Assembly: GCA_022925895.1 (NCBI GenBank)
Contig: JAKSYS010000262.1
Coordinates: forward strand, 1-64,000
Direction of reading: 5' to 3'
DNA: 64,000 nt
Origin: Fragilaria crotonensis
Lineage: Eukaryota > Bacillariophyta > Fragilariophyceae > Fragilariales > Fragilariaceae
Position numbers and translations under genes: made by a program. The notes below the pieces were generated by a model. That model saw only the letters and a program-made list of their open reading frames with translations, made no database searches and was not told the origin of the DNA. Shown here piece after piece: positions 22,271 through 33,884 of this stretch (the stretch's first letter is position 1; every line of letters begins with the position of its first letter).

Positions 22271-23742
22271 CTATTGATTCAATGGTTTTAACCAAACTAT
22301 CACAACACAAATGTTGTCTCCACTTCCTCGATTCAAAGCCTCAGAAGCAATATAACGTGACATGTTCTTTCGTCTCACATCCTGCATTCTTCGCGCAATC
22401 TTGTATCCTTCGCTGCCGGGCTCGAGGGACCCACTCGGCTTGACGGCCTCCATTTTCCGATGAACGAATTGCACAACTTGCTCCGAGGTCATGACATCCC
22501 ACACACCATCAGATGCAAGAACAATGAACTCATCATCCTCCCTTAGCGGGAAAAGTTGAATTTCTGCCTCGCCGCTAACAGTGGGTTTCGCAAAACGATC
22601 GCCAATGGCTCGCGACAAGGATAAATTCTTGACTCGGTGAATCTTGCCATAATTATCCCACTCGATTTGCTCACCCATGTTCTCGATCCTCGCCCGCTCC
22701 CGTTCATCACCGGGTTTGTGATCTCGAGTCATATCTACCGCCATTCCACGACGACACAGCACTGCCCGACTATCGCCAACATTCGCCGACACCAGAGTTT
22801 TCGATCCATCTTCCCCTTCATGAATGGCTACCGCCACAGCCGTGGATCCCTGATATTGCATCGCATCCTTGCCCAGCACTTCCGCATCGATCGACAGAAA
22901 CGCCGCACGCAGCGCCATGACGAGCGAGTGGAGAGAGGAATGTTCCATTTCCCACGACGTGCGTTTCCACTCGCGCTGAAAGCGTTGGTACAAGTGATGG
23001 CGCAAGTGTCGTGACACGTCGCTCCCACCGTGTCCATCAAAGACTCCCACAAACTTTCCGCCGTTTCCGATGAAGTAATCATCTTCCATGTAAAGACGGC
23101 CGCCTTGAATGGCGCGGACAGAAACCTATGGGATAGGAAAGAGACAAGGCGTAGCGTGAGCAAGGAGCAGTGCTCGCGTGAAAGAGAGAATAAACAAAAC
23201 GCGGAAGGACACGAGTTCAACAAGACATTAGGACTTACATCAAACGAGGTGCCGCCTTCACTGTTTGTTGCAACCGTAGGTTCTTCCTCATCGTCGTGCT
23301 CCTGAGCACGCTTGGACCCCAACAACAGAGTTTTTCCCTGAAAAGGGGGCAAGGAGCTCCCACCACCTCCACCTCCCCACGAAGCGAATCCAAACTCTGA
23401 GGATGGCGTTGGTCCACCCATGCTACTGGTTGTGTAGCAAATGGCCGCACCACTGACAAAGGCTGCCACAACGGAAGATACGAGGAGTTCCCATGATGAC
23501 CACCATAGCGAAGTGTCGGTTTCGTGGAGTGTTGACGATGCGCAGCGTAGTACACCGTTCGACGGAAGTGCGACGGATTGATTGGGAATAGAATCCTGTA
23601 GTGCTGCAAATGAAGGAAGCGACAAAATGCTGTAACTTCTTGTTGCTCGAACAGAATCATCCAAAGTTGCGTATGATCTCTTTGCTAGGATGGCAACCAA
23701 TCGAGATGAGGATGTCACGGACAGGCTTTGTGCTATCATCAT
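22271..23742 (-). CDS. PP2C-type protein phosphatase, membrane-anchored
   Basis: Two exons: 23742-23239 and 23125-22271, with a 113-bp GT..AG intron; together 452 residues. Exon 1 gives a hydrophobic stretch near residue 85-105 (LLVSSVVAAFVSGAAICY), so the enzyme may be anchored in a membrane, and a Gly-rich linker. Exon 2 has the metal-dependent phosphatase motifs in order: VFDGHGGSD, ANVGDSRAVL, LSRAIGDRF, LASDGVWDVM and GSGDNICVVIV. These Asp residues bind the two Mn/Mg ions that hydrolyse phospho-Ser/Thr. The N-terminus (many Ser, Arg) could be organellar targeting. Its stop lies 60 bp from the end of the convergent MAP65-like frame. Confidence 0.9.
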
Positions 23743-26302
23743 GCTGAATTAGCAGGATATCGTTCCAGGTTCCTTGATCCAAGTAGCCGCTGCTGATAGA
23801 CTGGTAACTGGTAGTACGATGTTCGAATACAAGATTGATCTCAACAGGACGGCGATAGACGTCAAGACTCAAATAACTGTGAAAGCTCAAAGATCGAGGA
23901 AGAATTAATGATGTCAATGGAGCACTCCTAGTCTCACACGCTCACTCTCGCGTTGATCAGCTACACCAATACGAGTTGCACAAGAGTTCTTTGTTATGGC
24001 AGGTCGGAAATGCGAGATACGATATGCGATCACCAAAGATGAGATGTTCAACTATCCTGCAGTATTCTGACTTGTGACGCTCGGTGTACGTTGCTAAGAA
24101 CTTAAGAATATGCATGTGCAGTACACAGAACACACAAACAACCAGAACTTGAGATTTGAGATCCTCCGGAACACCCGCGTCAAAGGCTGGATCGTTTTAA
24201 AGCTTTCTCACGAACTCTGGCCTCTGACACGCTTCTGGAGGTTAGCGGTAAGCCCCACTCAGAATTGATGGAACTTGGAGTACCTGGTACCACGATGACA
24301 TCAGGATGACGTCCTTGTGTTTCGCAGTGACAGCTATCGAGAAAACTCTTCGTATGACATTTCATAGGTCCACTCTATCACTATATATGCGTACACTACT
24401 ACTTGTAGAAGAATTCGGTCTTCTACAGTAGTATGATATATGCATCAGGGATTGGAAGTAAATAACCACCGGTACCGGTAACCAAATACCGACGGTATTA
24501 TACTGTACCACTACTGTGATTTTTAAAATGCCCAATAACTGGTTACCTGCAAGTTGCAATATACCAATCAGTAACCAGGACCCATGGTTATTTTCTACTG
24601 AGTTTAGTCGGTAGTCGGTAGTATTTTGAATTCCGGTGTTCGGGAATACCAGCCTGAATTTCTATAAATGTTCTGTCCTGCATCAGTGTGTATACGGTTC
24701 ATTTCTGTACTGTAGTACTGCAGTTTACTGTTACTGTAGTGTTTTTACTACCATTATACCTACCGGACGAAACCAATGGAACTGAGAAAGTACTGCGCTT
24801 CCAAAAATGAAGAGAAGTTATATTTATACCGGACTGAAGGATTTTTCAATACCAAAATACCTCCCAGTGCAACAGCACAATACCATTCTACCTACCGGAG
24901 GACTGTAATACCAGATTCAACGTGGGACAGTATTATTTTTCCAATCCCTGATATGCATACTGAAATTGAGTGGAGGTGTCAATACTACGACAAGTACCGG
25001 TACATGAAGCATATATTCCAGAGTTCAGGGATAAAGATGTACAGTACAGTAGATGTATGATGCACTCAACTCCGAGCATGCTTTTAGAGATTTCCAGTAC
25101 CGGTAGCTTTCACTCCGAACTCAGAACCGATTCTGAGTCAAAGCTACAGTACTGTAGCGGTAGAGTAAAAGGATTGTTTACTCAACAGTACTTGCTAATT
25201 GCACTGTACACTATAGAGTAACCGAAATTTGCCGAATTTCGCCTACCTGCCTTAGCTTGCCTATCATCGACGTGTTCCTTTCATCATAATTGAACTCCGC
25301 AAGGACCATCATTTTAGTGCCGCAGCTCCTCAAGACCACACAGTTGCTAGTACAAAAAAGACTTCAATCCTCAGCAGAAGAAATCCATTCATCTGCATAG
25401 AACAAACAGCATGCAACACAATGAGAGGGTCTGAAATGATTGCTGAATCCAACATGGAACAAGGGACATAACTTCAGATTTAAAATTTTGTCCATCTTGC
25501 TGTTGTTAGGATAACAGAGGTGGCTGCATGCAAGGTTTGGCTCCTGCAAAAGGTAGGTTTCTTTACGGTCAACGAATTGCATTTGTGATGAGACTCGAGT
25601 TTTGCTGCCAAGACTTGAACAAATCAGGAACCAACCTCAACATTGACATCTCAACAATGGTAAAACTTCAAACTAGTTCTTGAGTTCAAGACTTTGTCAA
25701 ATTCATATAAGTGGTTACAATGATATAAACAAGATGTGCTGGCTGTGCAAAGTTTGGTTGCACAAGATGAGAGTCTTCACTGTCAAAGAAATCAAGTATT
25801 TCTGACAAGACTTTATCAAATTAGAAACCAGCATCAACATTGATATCTCAACAAAGCAATACATAAGACTATTAGACAACTTTGCCAGAGAATACTTGTT
25901 GGTTACGTCCTCAACAAGCCATATGCGAAGCATGGTTCTTGTAAATACTTCCGTAGACACTTCAGTACTGGGGCATCTAGGGCATAGCCCGTTTCCACCA
26001 CGAGCTCCTGGTTCCTAACTCAAACCCTGTCACAACGTCACGACATACGTGGTATATACTTGTAGAACATGAATGTCATACTCCCGAACCCGTGCGTGGC
26101 AGGAGGGCAACTGGATCCAACAAGACAACAGGACACAGCCCAAACCGCATCATTTCAGTCACATCCACGTATCGATAGTAATCATATCCACATATCTACG
26201 ACTACTACACAGCGAAACAGGGTTAACTGCACAGCTGCAAAGCCACTGTTTTTGCTTTGATTGTACCGACGACTTGCATCTGAAAACAAACGAACGCGCA
26301 CC
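23743..26302. other. 2.6-kb intergenic region rich in short palindromes
   Basis: No gene is supported. 24400-25220 is crowded with TACCGGTA, GTACTGTAC and similar words. From about 25500 to 25860 two diverged copies of a ~200-bp segment lie in tandem (shared words near 25630 and 25825: ACATTGA.ATCTCAACAA). The last ~250 bp before 26303 should include the metacaspase promoter. Confidence 0.4.
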
Positions 26303-27558
26303 ATGGCCTCCAGTTTCGACGCTCAAGTTGAAAAGAGCATCCCAGCCGAGATCCATATGATCTCGGGATCTCATGATTCTCAAAGTAAGTACAAGTACTG
26401 TAGTACTTTACCTACCGGAAACTACGTGTACCCCTGGTAGTTGTAGGAACCGATGAATGATGAGCGAATCAGCTTTTTACGTCCCACGTCAATTGCTTCA
26501 CCAAGATTCTCCATGGTCGTCGTTGGAGTATCGCATATTCTTGGTTTTGATGGCATGGCACGCAGAAGCATCACAAACTAACACGCGCTGCCCTCTTCAT
26601 CTCGTGTGAATCGAATCACAGCCAGTGCCGACGTGAGCAACGTATCCCAATTTCAACTCCCCGACCCTGCTGGCCGTGCAGGTGGCGCTTGTACGTCTGC
26701 AATTTTGCAGGTTTTGTATAAGGACAAGCATCAACAGGCTGAGAGTTTGACGTGGGTCGAGCTCTTGCGTCGGATGCGTTCCGTCTTGCTCAATATGGGA
26801 TTTGATCAAGTTCCCCAGTTGACGTCCTCCCGATTGATTGATGTACACAAGCCCATGTACATTGTTCCACCCGGATCGAACGGTACGAGGCGAGCGATTC
26901 TTATCGGCATTAACTACAAAGGACAGCAGGGACAGTTGAGTGGATGTCACAATGATGCGTCCAACATTGGAGAGTTTCTCGAGAGGGTGCACGGATTTTC
27001 GCGATCCAACATGCTCATCCTTATGGATGATGGTAAGAATCATTCTCCTACGAAGGACAACATCATCAATGCCTTTAAACGGATTGCAGACTACAGCAAA
27101 GCCGGAGATGTCGTATTTCTTCATTATTCTGGTGAGTGCCCTTCTATCAAGTAATGTGAGGATCAATTCCAACTAAGCACAATGACAAGTTTCTAACACA
27201 TGCATCATTCCATGGCTCTTTTCTCTCGAAATGGGTAGGCCACGGCAGTCGTGTTCGAGATCAAGATGGCGACGAAGACGACGGGTATGACGAAACATTG
27301 GTTCCCGTCGATTTCCAGCGCAGCGGCCAGATTCGCGACGATGACATTTTCAAGATTCTCGTCCAACCCCTTCGTGCAGGCGTCACCATGACCTGTTTGA
27401 TGGATTGTTGCCATTCCGGCACTGTCTTGGATTTGCCATATCGCTTTACTGCCGATGGCGATGTCATGCAGCGCAATGACAGGTTTCAACTCTTCGACAG
27501 CCCTGAGGGTGCCATTGCTGCTGCCTGTTGTCTTTGCACTGTTGTCTTGCATACTTGA
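26303..27558 (+). CDS. Metacaspase with p10 before p20 (type III arrangement)
   Basis: Three exons (26303-26384, 26622-27131, 27239-27558) splice with GT..AG borders into a 303-residue frame. A p10-like segment comes first: [16 protein letters not shown] spans the first junction, then [13 protein letters not shown]. The p20 core follows, with catalytic His in FLHYSGHGSR (across intron 2) and catalytic Cys in [14 protein letters not shown]. Metacaspases cleave after Arg/Lys, usually with Ca2+, and act in stress responses and cell death. The p10-p20 order is the rearranged form described from algae of red-plastid lineage. The C-terminus ends soon after the Cys block, as expected when p10 is moved to the front. 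Confidence 0.88.
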
Positions 27559-27635
27559 CGCGTAAAGTGATGGTGAGCAGTTTAAGTAGTGCCGAGATTA
27601 ACTGATTGTAGGTTTACCGCGAATTTCACCTTGCC

Positions 27636-29067
27636 CTACAACAACAGTTCATTCCGATTGTCGCATGTCATTGTCCTGTATATCTGTTCCGACAATTTCT
27701 TGCGGTGCCCTCGTTCACCAAACAAGTGTGCCACCATATGTTCCTTAGGGGAGTCGTCGTCTTCCCCCAGGACAGCTCCAGGTGCCGTCGCACCTACAGG
27801 CTTCTGATAGGCCTGCCAGAGCGATCTAGCCGTCGGATAGTACTGTGCCAGTTGTTCAGCACGAGCGGCACTCATTCGTGGAATTTGTTGCAACATGCGT
27901 ATCCATGCATCCTGAGCACGAGCTAGGGGAGGCGCCGTGGCAGGTAGGGCGCATTTTAGTTTCCGGACACAGTCCAATTCCGTCACCTGTTGGGCATAGG
28001 GTTGTTCGGAAATGGCACGAGCCAGATCACGCAGGAATTCAATCAATTGGTTTTCGGATTTCAGGATTTGGCATTCGACGCAGAAGGCCACTTGCAGCCA
28101 AACAAGTGTCGTTGATGTCGCCTTCAGTGACCAAATGCCACCGTTGGGCCTGGGATGCAGCGTTCCAGTGACGACGAATCGTATCAATGATGCCAGGCAA
28201 CAGAACAATTTTCGTTTCTTGGAAGCCTTCCAATTGTTTCCATGAGGCGTAAATCTCCTCCAACCATTCTTCGAGTCGTGGGTAGTCATCTTCTAATTCC
28301 GATCGTTCTAACAATCTCAGAAAGTCATCTGGATCCGAGAATACAATCAGAAGACGGTCGACAAGTTGATAGCCATCGGCATTGACATCCTGAAACGCCC
28401 GGATTGCGGCCTTGGCACCGCCTGCAAGATAATCTCGGCGGAGAAAATGAATGGCTCTCTTGTCAACTCCTTCTGTTTCCATCACATGAGGACGCGTTTG
28501 GATCAGTGTGGTCCACGCCTCTTCAGACCAGCTTTGTCTCAATGCTGGGTGCAGGAGGAGTCCAACTTCTTCCTTGGCAAACTTGCCAGAGATCTGTTGT
28601 GCCGCCAATTTTCGATTCAGCTTGTCCTCTTTAAGAGAAATTCGCTGCGATTCGCGTTCTTGTCGCTCATTTTCTCTGAGCACTTCCTTTTCTCTCTTTC
28701 GCCGTTGCAATTCGAGCTCCTTGAGACGTCGACGCTCTGCGGTGGCAAGCTGGCGTTCGAGTGCCTTGTCCGGTGATTTGTGTGCTTTCGGACGCAGGCG
28801 TTTTGCAGCCAACGACTCGACGTGAGTAGTACTGTCGTCATCGTCAGAAGAAGGAGAGTCGATCCGCGCGACTCTTGGTCGTCGTTTGGCAACAGTTGGT
28901 TTTGAAAAGATGGACTCGGTCGGAATGTCAAAATCTGAATCATCCGAGGAGGATTTCACGGATAATGCAGCACTGGCCTTCGACTTCTTTTTCGCTGGCA
29001 ACACCACCAAACTATCATCAGAGGACGATGAATCGGAGGAAGAAAGGAGGCTAATGGGGTCTGTCAT
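27636..29067 (-). CDS. EME1/MMS4-like subunit of a structure-specific endonuclease (one frameshift)
   Basis: Translation starts at 29067. An acidic Ser/Asp-rich N-terminus is followed by a long charged helix (residues ~95-150, KREKEVLRENERQERESQR) and an ERCC4-like nuclease fold. A one-base deletion near 28095 shifts the frame just before LVWLQVAFCVECQILKSENQ. The rest ends with a helix-hairpin-helix pair (MLQQIPRMSAARAEQLAQYY), the usual C-terminus of this family. EME1 partners MUS81 to cut branched DNA at stalled forks and recombination intermediates; EME1 itself normally lacks a full catalytic motif. No ERKxxxD motif was seen, which fits EME1 rather than MUS81. It converges on the metacaspase, with 77 bp between stops. 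Confidence 0.65.
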
Positions 29068-29390
29068 TGGTCATTCCGTCATTTCCGAATGGATTTCTGG
29101 TTACGTTTCGCTTTTTCATGTGTAATGAAATCGTGCCATGTGAAAAGTTTCCAAAATTCAAATCTGGAATTTGTCCGAGGAGTACACGCGACAAGTACAA
29201 GTACCGGAATCTATGCAGTACGACGTAGGAGAGTAATCCATGATACTGTACTATGGAATACTCCTGCTACTGGAGTACTACTAGCACATAAATTAAAGTC
29301 TACCGTACTCGCAGTACTGTACCTGGTAATCAATGAATGTGCACTTTTGTCGTGTACTACAGTATAGTAGAACCCAAGGTAATACGTGCT

Positions 29391-31035
29391 ACTCGGAGCA
29401 GGGATGCGCACAATAATATCCTACTATATTATAAATTAATTGTGTGCGTGCGTGAGTCCGTGTGTTACGGAGTATGACCACTCTGGGGTACTGGATGAAA
29501 TGCATACAGTGGTCTCATACTCGGAGTATATGTCATACGTCATACATGCATACTGTACTAAAACTCGGAGTATGAATATATGTCATACATGCATACTGGA
29601 GTACTCCGTAAGTACGTTGTTGCGTCACCAGTGCGTGCGTCTTTTACGGAGTATGACCACTCTGGGGTACTGCACTACTTGCGTATAGTACTGAACTGTA
29701 CAAACAGTAACTACGGAGCTTCGCCAGGGTTGAGTACTGAAAGTAAACAGTAACAGTAAAAGTAGTGGTACGGAGTACGACCAGGTTGGGGGTACTGTAC
29801 GTCCAGTTTCCTGTAGTAGACACTCCGATCAAATGTGAGGTACCCACTAGTTGTCAATATATTGCAATACACGTTTCTTGCAATACAATATATTGCAATA
29901 CTCGTTTATGCCAATACAATATATTGGTATTGTGATTCGAACCAATACAATATATTGTATTGTCAGGACAAACCAATACAATATATTGTATTGTCAGGAC
30001 GAAGCAATACAATATATTGTTAACAATATATTGCAATACAATATATATTGTGCACATCACGGTGCACATCCCTTGTGATCCTGAGATACAGTTGTATTAG
30101 TACAGTGCTGTACTTCGAGTACACCAGTAACACCAAACAGTCGCTGCTTTTGCACGTATCCGTCAGTATCATCCTACTTACAATATATTGTACAATATAT
30201 TGCAATACTTGTCAACGACAATACAATATATTGGTATTGTAAGATGAACCAATACAATATATTGTATTGTCAGGTCGGACCAATACAATATATTGTATTA
30301 TCAGATCGAACCAATACAATATATTGTATTGCCAGATCGAACCAATACAATATATTGTTAACAATATATTGCAATATATCCTACTATATTATAAATTAAT
30401 TGTGTGTGTGTGCGTGCGTCTGCCTGTTATGGAGTATGACCACTCTGGGTACTGGACCGAATACTGTCTGAATTTTTGGAGCTGCCAGGTTGGAGTACCG
30501 AAAGTAAACAGTAAAGTGCGCAGGGTACGGAGCACCACCAGGCGGGGAAGAACAGACGTTCATTTTGTAGGATGACTCTGATCGAATAGGAAATTCCACT
30601 AGTTATAATACAACTAGTGGGTACTGGGCTACTTGACCTGGAGTGTCTACTACAGGAAACTGGATGTACAGTACCCACAACCTGGTCGTACTCCGTACCA
30701 CTACTTTTACTGTTACTGTTTACTTTCAGTACTCAACCCTGGCGAAGCTCCGTAGTCTTTCTGTTTGTACAGTTCAGTACTATACGCAAGTAGTGCAGTA
30801 CCCCAGAGTGGTCATACTCCGTAACAGACGCACGCACTGATATCCATGTATTCATATGACATATACTCCGAGTATGAGACCACTGTACTGCGCATTGCGC
30901 ACAGTGAAAAAATTCTGACAGTATTCATTTGATCCAGTACCCCAGAGTGGTCATACTCCGTAACAGACGGACGCACGCACACAATTAATTTATAATATAG
31001 TAGGATATATTGTTGCGCATCCCTCTCTGAGTACT
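29391..31035. mobile_element. Foldback-type element with long inverted arms
   Basis: The sequence from about 29391 to 29850 recurs inverted from about 31035 to 30605. Both arms carry GGGATGCGCA near the outer end, then TATATTATAAATTAATTGTG, GGAGTATGACCACTCTGGGG and, further in, a block with GGCGAAGCTCCGTAG (or its complement). A third, shorter and more diverged copy in direct orientation lies at about 30376-30600. The middle (29855-30375) is an array of CAATATATTG palindromes. No coding frame is credible. Structure matches foldback elements or large MITEs; no transposase is present, so movement would need help in trans. Confidence 0.65.
29855..30375. repeat. Array of CAATATATTG palindromes
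   Basis: About a dozen copies of CAATACAATATATTG, mostly continuing as TATTGT, are separated by short variable words such as TCAGGACGAACC. They form two blocks, 29855-30050 and 30179-30375. Each CAATATATTG is self-complementary, so each block could form hairpins or act as easily melted DNA. Confidence 0.7.
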
Positions 31036-31211
31036 CCGTTGTACTTGTACCAGTACCAGGTACCGTACAAGAAGAACGTTGATCCGAAGTCGGATTTTCA
31101 TCACACCGAGTTCCCCCCAACAGTCAACGGTAACAGTAGAACAGTGGCAAGTGACCAGTAGGAAATCCCACAGCACAATCAAACTCCGCAGAAGTCACAA
31201 AGAAATCGACG

Positions 31212-31668
31212 ATGCTCTCTAAGGTGCTGTCACCAACGACAGGAAGAATAGCATCGCCATTTGCAAAGTTACTGATTCGTACCATGACCTCGGTAGCAGC
31301 ATCCATCGAATTCAAACTGACCAAAGAGCTTCAACCACTGCACCTAGAAATCCGCAATGAATCCCATATGCACAACGTTCCCAAAAATTCTGAACACATT
31401 TCAAGGTAATTGTCGTTAGCGACCAATTCGCAAACTCCCAACACCCTTGCAGCGACATCGTCGAGTTAATGAAATCTTGAAAGAAGAATTGCAAGGTCCT
31501 GTGCATGCTCTTTCGATTGTGACCAAGACGCCGGAACAGTGGAAAAGCATGCAAGAGAGCGGCGCAGAAATTGGAGCGTCGCCAAAGTGTAGAGGAGGGG
31601 ATGGAAGCTTGCCGCCGAAAGGAGGAGTGGAGTTTAAGATAGTATCAAAGTTGATTACCGTTAGTTAA
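31212..31668 (+). CDS. BolA-like protein (two one-base frame breaks)
   Basis: The ATG at 31212 starts a short targeting-like leader, then the BolA fold: KLTKELQPLHLEIRNESHMH, HNVPKNSE, and after a shift near 31393 the frame reads VIVVSDQFANSQ. A second shift near 31448 restores QRHRRVNEILKEELQGPVHA and TKTPEQW. Both shifts are explained by a single missing base in AAA and CCCC runs. BolA proteins bind monothiol glutaredoxins through a shared [2Fe-2S] cluster and help mature or sense iron-sulfur proteins, in mitochondria or plastids. The Arg-rich leader suggests an organelle. It converges on the isocitrate dehydrogenase gene. Confidence 0.8.
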
Positions 31669-31897
31669 ATTTTACGTTAAGTATGGCCATGAGGTACGCT
31701 GCTTTCATCGCCATATGTCGTGATGGCTACAACGGCCAAATTGACAATCGTTAGGGATTCAACTAGAACGAGTGCGATAAGGCCAAAGTATTCTTCTCTT
31801 AGTCCATCACCTAGTATCCTATGCAAATCAAAATCAAGTGCACCAAACAAAAATTCAAGTCCAATCTTCGACGTAGGTGTGGAGGAACAACATTCCA

Positions 31898-33884
31898 TTA
31901 GACATCAGGATTCTTCACCTTCGCTGCCTTCGTCGGTGCGACACCCATCTTGACCAGCATTCTAGTAAACTCCACAATATCAATTTGTCCGTTTCCATCC
32001 ACGTCGTATGTGTCAAATAGTGTCTTGACAGCATCTTCATCAACAGAGAAGTTACGACGGAATTCACGAGACGGCTCCGACAAGGTGGGAGGCGGAGCTT
32101 CATCCAATTGAGCGGCCAAATATCGATTCAATCTCCATTCCACCTTGTCAATAAATGCTTCAGTCGAAAATCCGGATGGACCAGACATATCCTTGGTACC
32201 TTGACCATATCTGAAAGTGTTGTGAATTGCCCTTCGCAACGTTTCCGTGAAGTTGAGCACCTTGTCCTTGACAGCCTGCTTTTCGGAGCTCTCGGGATGA
32301 GCATCGGCATCGAGCATGGCGGCATGATTCATCGCACCAATCATTGCCTCAACCAAACCCAGGATTCAAAGACGTTTCTTGACCAGCCAAATGCGCATGC
32401 CAGAGATCAGACACAGTGCCGTGGGAGGCTTCGAATTCCTTGATAAGTCTGCCATCATCAGTGACACCAACGAGGTTAGAGGTGATGAAACCAGGAGAAC
32501 GATGCACTTGAGCAATCTGATCAGTCAACATATCTCCGTCGTAGTTGTGAGCGGCCATTCCAAAACCGCCATCAGTCCAACGAATCAACTGCATAGTTGC
32601 AGCATCGGAGATGAGATGTTGCAGCTCCCTCCGCATCTTTCCAGCAAGCCAGCTTTGAGGAACTGCTCCTTGTATTCAGCATCGAAGATTTCTTTCATAG
32701 TGGCCCAGAATCCCTCCTGCCACTTGAAGACAGTTTTCTTGGTAACCACGTAGGAGTGATGCCAGCTTCGAAGCAACGCTTGAAAACAAATGAGCAAGCG
32801 GTTTGACATTGTCGTAAGGGTTGTGATAGACGACTACAACGTTGTTGTCATCCGTCAGCCTCTCTTGTCGACAATGAATGGAGCGTCTCCATCGGACGGT
32901 AGATAGTGGTCAACAACGTTCCGCGCCCAACTTTGTTCCAACCTGCTCCGTACTCTCCCCAACAGCATGTCGCTCGAAGAAAACAGGCTTCTTGTACCCA
33001 AGTTCAATCCCATCAATATGAATTGTATCACGGCTGATGGTGATACCATTCCAACCGCGTCGCATGGCTCCATTCGGAGATCCGTAACTCTTCGAGAGTC
33101 CCATTTCCTTCACTTGCAGGGCAGAGGGAGTAATGGTTGGTTCCTTGAAAATGGCACCAATTCGAGAGCCGGCTTCGACAGCGTCATGTAAGACTTTATC
33201 GTTGGAAGCATCGCGAGCCTTGCAGGACAAGTCGTATCGTTCCCAAGTCGACGTATCGAAGTATGGCTCAATCCACTGCTTTACGATAAGATTGCAGGCA
33301 TAGTTGGTCATCTCTTCTCCACTGATGTATACCATAGGTGGTGCCAGGACTTTCTGACCTGGAACCAGAGTCGACTTGAATCTGAAAAATGATTGGAATG
33401 GGCCATGATTGGAAGTGCCTGAAGGGCGAAATGAAAATGTGAGTCGTCGACAATGGGATAGACTTTGCTCCGACACAGAGATTGCGAAAAAAGTCGATAG
33501 TGACGTCAACGAGCGACCGATAAAGGATTCTGGTTCGAAATCGCCTTAACGGCATCGTGAAGATATCGGTGCAGATATGGTGATCAAGGATATGGGCACA
33601 GATGCTACGATCATACGAGTCGTAGCGATTAACAGCGGCATGACGATGCAAATACAATCGCTTTGGAATGGCGCCGGTGGAAGGATCGCTTAGAAGAAAG
33701 ACGAATCGAATTCGGTGCATTGACTTCCACCTGCAGAATCTCTCATTGGGATAATTTTTATCTCCTTTTCTATCTGATAAGCTCCCTAGTAGTACGCATA
33801 GATGCACTCACAGCTAGGCGAGAAGGGTGATGCTCCGCGAACAGCCCCTTGGGCAGCGCGAGATAAGGCGATGCGGAACGCCAT
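31898..33884 (-). CDS. NADP-type isocitrate dehydrogenase with C-terminal EF-hand (several frame breaks)
   Basis: Exon 1 (33884-33812) encodes a mitochondrial-type leader; a 393-bp GT..AG intron follows and exon 2 starts at 33418. The protein matches the eukaryotic IDH family: KVLAPPMVYISGEEMTNYAC, IFKEPTITPSA, GSPNGAMRRGWNGITISRDT, MQLIRWTDGGFGMAAHNYDG and EFEASHGTVSDLW. The last ~45 residues carry a canonical EF-hand loop (DVDGNGQIDIVE), suggesting Ca2+ control. At least six small deletions, mostly in homopolymers, break the frame between about 32365 and 32960 (near 32960, 32866, 32787, 32750, 32634, 32360). Residues either side remain conserved. The enzyme oxidises isocitrate to 2-oxoglutarate. 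Confidence 0.85.

Noticed and set aside
33268-33807. Separate 179-residue minus-strand gene
   Set aside because: It spans the first intron of isocitrate dehydrogenase and overlaps the coding exon in another frame.
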